DNA from: Patescibacteria group bacterium
GTDB taxonomy: Bacteria > Patescibacteriota > Gracilibacteria > BD1-5 > UBA2023
Length of the DNA: 9,662 bases
Assembly: GCA_030836665.1 (NCBI GenBank)
Contig: JAUPLX010000144.1
Coordinates: 1-9,662, forward strand
Reading direction: 5' to 3'
Shown here: positions 6,754 to 9,662 of the stretch, in pieces
Numbering within the stretch: the stretch's first letter is position 1
Layout of the letters: every line of letters begins with the position of its first letter
The notes under the pieces: generated by a model
Seen by the model: the letters and a program-made list of their open reading frames with translations, nothing else
Told to the model about the DNA's origin: nothing
Databases searched by the model: none
Made by a program: the position numbers and the translations under genes

Positions 6754-7360
6754 CGTCGGAAACGAACGTCCATTCGGAAAATCCGTCCACGAGCCCGCGC
6801 TCCCGCATGTCGAAATAGAGTGCCCTCCCCAATCGGAAAGGCGCTACCGCTCCGCTCGAAAGCAACTCGGAGAGAACCTCGAAAGAGGTTTTTCTTTTTT
6901 TTCCGGGGCCTTTTTTCGGATCTGGAAGCAATCGGACTCCGCGAAGCATTTCGAGGTTTACGGCGGTTCGGACGGCCTTGGCCGCCGCGGATCCGAGCGG
7001 GGGGACTTCGGGGCCGTACCCTATGGCCCGCAAATCGCACCCGAACGTCACGGGGGCGTTTACGCAATCGATATCGTACCGGTTCTTCGCGGGAACGTAG
7101 CATCCGAGCCCATCGTAGTATTCTCGAATTTTCGCGACGCTTTCCGCCGAACGGATTCCCCATACGTGGACGGGCGAGTCAACGTCCGCCTCCGAAATGG
7201 ATCTTACGACGAACGCCACCTCTTCCTGCTCGGAAAGGCCGGATACGTCGAAAACGCCGATGCCCCGGGGTTTGGACACGTATTGGGCGATCCGCAACCG
7301 GTAACCGGGAGTCGTATCGTACGGATGGGGAATGACGCGGTCGGCAAGAATTTCTTGCAT
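6743..7360 (-). CDS. Conserved-looking protein of unknown function downstream of rlmH
   Basis: I do not recognise this 205-residue protein. It is soluble-looking, with no signal peptide or membrane helix. It has alternating beta-like and charged segments, three cysteines (LGCYVP, IDCVNA, FGCDLR), a Gly/Pro-rich stretch (IGYGPEVPPLGSAAAKA) and a Lys-rich loop (DPKKGPGKKRKTS). The start is well fixed: the in-frame TAA of rlmH lies only six bases upstream and ATG 7360 is the first start after it. The two genes form one minus-strand operon, so a role linked to RNA or ribosome maturation is conceivable, but nothing in the sequence shows it. The stop is TAA, and the last 11 bases overlap the convergent membrane-protein gene. 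The Lys-rich loop is encoded where the opposite strand carries a terminator. Confidence 0.75.
   Translation of the reverse strand: MQEILADRVIPHPYDTTPGYRLRIAQYVSKPRGIGVFDVSGLSEQEEVAFVVRSISEADVDSPVHVWGIRSAESVAKIREYYDGLGCYVPAKNRYDIDCVNAPVTFGCDLRAIGYGPEVPPLGSAAAKAVRTAVNLEMLRGVRLLPDPKKGPGKKRKTSFEVLSELLSSGAVAPFRLGRALYFDMRERGLVDGFSEWTFVSDVTA
6875..6902 (+). terminator. Plus-strand terminator inside the convergent gene, probably ending the sortase unit
   Basis: AACCTC (6875-6880), a GAAA tetraloop and GAGGTT (6885-6890) form a perfect six-pair stem, followed by a run of T broken by one C up to 6902. It lies about 120 bases after the small membrane protein's stop, within the antisense coding region of the minus-strand gene. 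Confidence 0.6.
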
Positions 7361-7366
7361 GGGGAT

Positions 7367-7819
7367 TTAGTGATGGTAACCGCTGCCCTTGCGGATTTGT
7401 TCGACCCGGTAAATCTGTTCGCAGAGCACGAGGAGCGCGAGCGAATGCGGGAGCGTCATGGGCGAGAGCGAGAGCGTGCCCGATATCCGGTCGGAAAGCA
7501 AGGCGAAATCGACGCCGTACGCGCCGCCGATAAGGAAATCTGCCCCCTCGGAACGGTTGAAGCGGCGCTCGATTTCGGTGGCGAACGCCTCGGTCGAAAG
7601 GGTTTTCGCCCCGATGTCGAGATAGAGCGGACGAACGTTCTTCTCTGCCAAGTACCTCCCGATCCGCTCCGTCTCTTTCCGAACGACGAGTTTCGGATCT
7701 TCCGAGCGTTCGGGCTTGACGGTCACGATTTCGAGGGTTTTTCCCAAGCGCTTTCGATACTCTTCGATCGCGGGGGCGAAGTGTCCGAAAGAATCGGTAA
7801 CGGCGATGATACGGAACAT
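7367..7819 (-). CDS. rlmH: 23S rRNA (pseudouridine1915-N3)-methyltransferase RlmH
   Basis: RlmH is a SPOUT-family methyltransferase that acts as a homodimer on the finished ribosome and methylates pseudouridine 1915 in helix 69 of 23S rRNA using S-adenosylmethionine. The 150-residue product is just under the usual length of about 155-160. The signature is at the C-terminus: FLIGGAYGVD (95-104, cofactor-binding knot), LSLSPMTLPHSLALLVLCEQ (116-135) and IYRVEQIRKGSGYHH (136-150). The start at ATG 7819 (MFRIIAV) is where the family begins. An ATG at 7906 in the same frame would add 29 residues that do not look family-like and would run into the promoter region. A GGAGG 13 bases upstream sits in a small hairpin. 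It forms an operon with the unknown gene six bases downstream and is divergent from tRNA-Thr. There is no in-frame UGA. Confidence 0.92.
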   Translation of the reverse strand: MFRIIAVTDSFGHFAPAIEEYRKRLGKTLEIVTVKPERSEDPKLVVRKETERIGRYLAEKNVRPLYLDIGAKTLSTEAFATEIERRFNRSEGADFLIGGAYGVDFALLSDRISGTLSLSPMTLPHSLALLVLCEQIYRVEQIRKGSGYHH

Positions 7820-7824
7820 GGGCG

Positions 7825-7838
7825 TGGAGTTTCCTCCA
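7825..7838 (-). promoter_or_regulatory. GNRA hairpin holding the rlmH Shine-Dalgarno
   Basis: On the minus strand TGGAG-GAAA-CTCCA forms a five-pair stem with a GAAA loop. The GGAGG spans the 5' arm and loop, 13 bases before the chosen ATG. This supports 7819 as the start and suggests reduced access of ribosomes. Confidence 0.45.
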
Positions 7839-7854
7839 AACATACCGATTTCCT

Positions 7855-7882
7855 TTGACAAATCCACCCCTTTCCATACCAT
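7855..7882 (+). promoter_or_regulatory. Probable promoter of the tRNA-rpmE cluster
   Basis: A perfect TTGACA (7855-7860) is followed after 16 bases by TACCAT (7877-7882), a weaker -10. Transcription would begin near 7889, about 40 bases before tRNA-Thr. The site lies in the divergent gap next to rlmH. Confidence 0.5.
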
Positions 7883-7930
7883 AACCGCGCCCGATTTTTC
7901 GGACATGATCTTTTAAAAGCGGCGAAATTC

Positions 7931-8006
7931 GCCACTTTAGCTCAGTTGGTAGAGCAACGGCCTTGTAATCCGTAGGTCGTCGGTTCGAATCCGACAAGTG
8001 GCTCCA
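7931..8006 (+). tRNA. tRNA-Thr (anticodon UGU)
   Basis: A 76-base cloverleaf with encoded CCA. The acceptor GCCACTT pairs with AAGTGGC; the D arm is GCTCAGTTGGTAGAGC; the anticodon loop is CTTGTAA with TGT at 7964-7966; the T arm contains GGTTCGAATCC. The closing pair of the anticodon stem is a C-T mismatch. It is the first of three tRNAs on this strand. Confidence 0.95.
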
Positions 8007-8023
8007 GCTTTGTTTTTGTCTTT

Positions 8024-8108
8024 GGGTCGGTTCCAGAGCGGTCAAATGGGGAGGACTGTAAATCCTTTGTCTACGACTTCGTAGGTTCGAATCCTACCCG
8101 GCCCACCA
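8024..8108 (+). tRNA. tRNA-Tyr (anticodon GUA)
   Basis: An 85-base class II tRNA with a long variable arm. The acceptor GGGTCGG pairs with CCGGCCC (one G-U); the anticodon GTA is at 8058-8060 in loop CTGTAAA; the variable arm is around 8066-8080; the T arm contains GGTTCGAATCC; discriminator A is followed by encoded CCA. It lies 17 bases after tRNA-Thr. Confidence 0.95.
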
Positions 8109-8139
8109 TTTTCAAAAACAACGTCCGTAGCTACCGTCC

Positions 8140-8224
8140 GCCGGGATGGTGGAATTGGTAGACACGACGGTCTTAGAAGCCGTTGCCGTAAGGCGTGAGG
8201 GTTCAAGCCCCTCTTCCGGCACCA
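8140..8224 (+). tRNA. tRNA-Leu (anticodon UAG)
   Basis: An 85-base class II tRNA. The acceptor GCCGGGA pairs with TTCCGGC; the anticodon loop is CTTAGAA with TAG at 8174-8176; the variable arm is TGCCGTAAGGCGT; the T loop is GTTCAAG; discriminator A is followed by CCA. The open frame beginning at 8146 inside this tRNA is not a gene start. Confidence 0.95.
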
Positions 8225-8242
8225 AAGGAAGTACGAGCCAAA

Positions 8243-8334
8243 CCGGCACCATAAAATCGAACGTTCGGGGCGAATGCCCCTGCGGAGCGCGTTACCGTAT
8301 GAAGCGGGCGCATATTCCTATCCCCCCTCCTCTT
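8243..8334 (+). promoter_or_regulatory. rpmE leader with hairpin, TAAAAT box and pyrimidine tract
   Basis: The leader opens with CCGGCACCA (8243-8251), a second copy of the end of tRNA-Leu (8216-8224). TAAAAT (8252-8257) could be a -10, but no good -35 is seen. GGGGC-GAAT-GCCCC (8267-8280) is a stable stem-loop. Just before the ATG is a C/T tract, CCCCCCTCCTCTT (8322-8334), in place of a Shine-Dalgarno. bL31 leaders regulate their gene in several bacterial groups, so autoregulation is plausible but unproven here. Confidence 0.35.
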
Positions 8335-8550
8335 ATGAAGCAGAAGATCCACCCCGCCTATGGCGACGTGAAGGTTACCTGTTCCTGCGGAAACTCCTTC
8401 GTTACGAAGAGTTCCCACAAGGACGAAATCAAGGTAGAAAGCTGCGCGAAATGCCACCCGTTCTATACCGGGGAAAAGCGCATCCTGAAGACTTCTTCCG
8501 TCGACAAGTTCTACGCTCGTCAGAAGAAATCGGAAGACCTCAAGAAATAG
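8335..8550 (+). CDS. rpmE: Large ribosomal subunit protein bL31, zinc-binding (C+) type
   Basis: A 71-residue bL31, the protein that bridges the two ribosomal subunits. MKQKIHPAYGDVKVTCSCGN at the start is the family opening, and the four zinc-ligand cysteines are at 16, 18, 37 and 40 (CSC and CAKC), so this is the zinc-containing form. CHPFYTGEKR is the conserved block before the basic tail (KFYARQKKSEDLKK). ATG 8335 is chosen over the earlier in-frame ATGs at 8146 (inside tRNA-Leu) and 8299 because the family begins at MKQKIHP. The length is normal. It is downstream of three tRNA genes with no terminator between, so it may be read from the same transcript, and it is followed by a strong terminator. 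The stop is TAG and there is no in-frame UGA. Confidence 0.93.
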   Translation: MKQKIHPAYGDVKVTCSCGNSFVTKSSHKDEIKVESCAKCHPFYTGEKRILKTSSVDKFYARQKKSEDLKK

Positions 8551-8558
8551 GTCCCATA

Positions 8559-8591
8559 ATAAAACCCCGTCCGATTCGGACGGGGTTTTAT
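8559..8591 (+). terminator. Intrinsic terminator after rpmE
   Basis: Perfect 16-base arms around one central base. The right arm reads TCGGACGGGGTTTTAT and ends in the T run. It starts eight bases after the stop codon and shares its CCCCGT/ACGGGG stem and flanks with the typA terminator. Confidence 0.92.
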
Positions 8592-8592
8592 A

Positions 8593-8644
8593 TTGTTCCT
8601 TTTCCTATAAAATCGAATACAATCGTGCAAATTTACCCAAAGGA
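8593..8644 (+). promoter_or_regulatory. Possible hsdR promoter and Shine-Dalgarno
   Basis: TACAAT (8618-8623) is a good -10; the nearest -35-like sequence is TTGTTC (8593-8598), 19 bases before it. AAAGGA (8639-8644) is a proper Shine-Dalgarno four bases before the ATG, unlike most genes in this window. Confidence 0.4.
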
Positions 8645-8648
8645 TCGC

Positions 8649-9662
8649 ATGGCCTACACCGAATCCGACACCCGAGCCAAACTCATTGACCCGGCACTTA
8701 AGGCGGCGGACTGGAACGAAGACTGCATCAAGCGCGAATACGCGATTACCGATGGTCGGAAACTCACCGGTGGCGCACGTGGGGAGCGGCTGATTCTCGA
8801 TTATCTTTTACGGTATAAAAACCAGAATCTCGCCATTATCGAAGCCAAGCGGGCCGACAAAGAACCCACCGCCGGATTACAACAAGCCCTCGGATACGCG
8901 GAAAAGCTTTCCATCCGTTTCGTGTACGCCACCAACGGCGAGAAGATTTACGAGTTCGACCGCCATGCCGGAACCGGGACGTTCGTAGGACGGTTTCCGA
9001 CTCCGGAAGAACTCTTCCATAAGACCTTCGCCGAAAAAGAGGGCTGGAAAACCAAATTCGCCAACGTTCCGTTCCGCCTCGAAGACGGAATGATTCCGCG
9101 CTATTACCAAGAAGTCGCCATCAATCGCACTCTGGAAGCCGTGGCCGACGAGCGCAAGCGCGTGCTTTTGACGCTCGCCACGGGTACGGGAAAAACCTTC
9201 GTAGCGTTCCAAATCGTTTGGAAAATGTTCCAAGCGCGATGGAATCTCGACGGCACCGAACGCCGGCCGAGAATCCTTTTTTTGGCGGATAGAAACATTC
9301 TCGCCGACCAGGCCATCAACACGTTCAATCCGCTCGAACGCGACCTCGTAAAAATCACCGGAAAAGAAATCCAGCGCCGCTGAGGCAAAGTACCCACCAA
9401 CGCACACGTATTTTTCGCCATTTACCAAGCCATCGCCGATAACGAATCCTCGATCGAAGACGACGAAGCGATGGGCGGTTTTTTTCGCGAATACCCAGCG
9501 GATTTCTTCGATGCCGTCATTATCGATGAGTGTCATCGTGGCTGAGCCACCCAAGACGGCAACTGGCGCGAAGTGCTCGAATATTTTTCGAGCGCGGTGC
9601 AAATCGGTCTCACCGCCACGCCCAAGCGTAAAGACAACATCGACACCTACGGATATTTTGGC
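8649..9662 (+). CDS. hsdR: Type I restriction enzyme R subunit HsdR, N-terminal part, with two UGA codons read as Gly
   Basis: HsdR is the ATP-driven translocase and nuclease of type I restriction complexes. The 338 visible codons cover the HSDR_N nuclease (Asp51 and Glu65-Ala-Lys67 in LAIIEAKRAD) and most of the first helicase lobe: TLATGTGKT (175-183, Walker A), ILFLADRNILADQA (209-222), DECH (293-296) and GLTATPKRK (320-328). The C-terminus lies beyond the window. In-frame TGA codons fall at 9381 (residue 245) and 9543 (residue 299). The second directly follows DECHRG, where relatives carry Gly or Ser; both sides align without a gap, so this is recoding and not decay. ATG 8649 has a Shine-Dalgarno and begins the family sequence; an open frame extending upstream to 8274 crosses rpmE and its terminator and is spurious. 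hsdM and hsdS are expected beyond the right edge. Confidence 0.93.

Noticed and set aside
7166..7858. 230-residue plus-strand open frame opposite rlmH and its partner
   Set aside because: rlmH is clearly identified on the other strand; this is its shadow.
7921..7933. GGCGAA-A-TTCGCC inverted repeat at the 5' edge of tRNA-Thr
   Set aside because: Very small, with a one-base centre, and overlapping the acceptor stem; no T run follows, so no terminator or operator call is justified.
8146..8334. N-terminal extension of bL31 starting inside tRNA-Leu
   Set aside because: The first 27 residues are tRNA sequence, and bL31 begins at MKQKIHP.
3799..9545. UGA as tryptophan (code 4)
   Set aside because: TGG serves at expected Trp sites, and the UGA columns (after DECHRG, in STP-x-LRF and SEGA-x-IKH) favour a small residue. 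Selenocysteine is also unlikely, given the unrelated proteins and absence of a visible downstream element.

Overview
This window most likely comes from a Candidate Phyla Radiation bacterium that reads UGA as glycine (genetic code 25), as in Gracilibacteria and Absconditabacteria. Two clear genes stay intact only if in-frame TGA codons are translated. A surface fibre protein (3430-4788) crosses four TGA codons, and a type I restriction subunit (8649-9662, cut by the window edge) crosses two. One of these falls directly after DECHRG in the helicase motif, where relatives have a small residue such as Gly or Ser. All ten complete reading frames end in TAA or TAG and none in TGA. The DNA is fairly GC-rich (about mid-50s percent by eye), which is notable because the code-25 lineages I know best are AT-rich. 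Genuine Shine-Dalgarno sites are scarce.

Layout. On the minus strand, 1-583 is the start of an Ala/Pro-rich protein that runs off the left edge. Divergent from it is the translational GTPase gene typA/bipA (739-2541), with a TATAAT promoter, a terminator-like hairpin in its leader and a strong terminator. Two exported surface proteins follow. The first has a C1q-like C-terminal domain (2643-3383). The second is a fibre with GIGT repeats and a C-terminal S74 intramolecular chaperone (3430-4788). Next is a small or broken ORF (4790-4996) whose end resembles the last helix of hemerythrin and which also contains LPETG. It is followed by a bS21 ribosomal protein gene (5047-5250) with its own promoter and terminator.

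The next unit is a membrane-anchored sortase (5413-6468) and a small one-pass membrane protein (6472-6753). It converges on a minus-strand pair made of rlmH (7367-7819) and an unrecognised 205-residue gene (6743-7360). A plus-strand terminator for the sortase unit lies inside that unrecognised gene. Rightward from the rlmH 5' end come tRNA-Thr(UGU), tRNA-Tyr(GUA) and tRNA-Leu(UAG), all with encoded CCA, then rpmE (bL31, 8335-8550) and a terminator. The window ends in a type I restriction HsdR gene.

Together this is a mix of translation genes (BipA, bS21, bL31, RlmH, three tRNAs) and envelope or defence genes (C1q protein, fibre, sortase, HsdR). The in-frame UGA codons seen here fall only in the second class and in the small ORF. 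No CRISPR array, insertion sequence or rRNA gene is visible.
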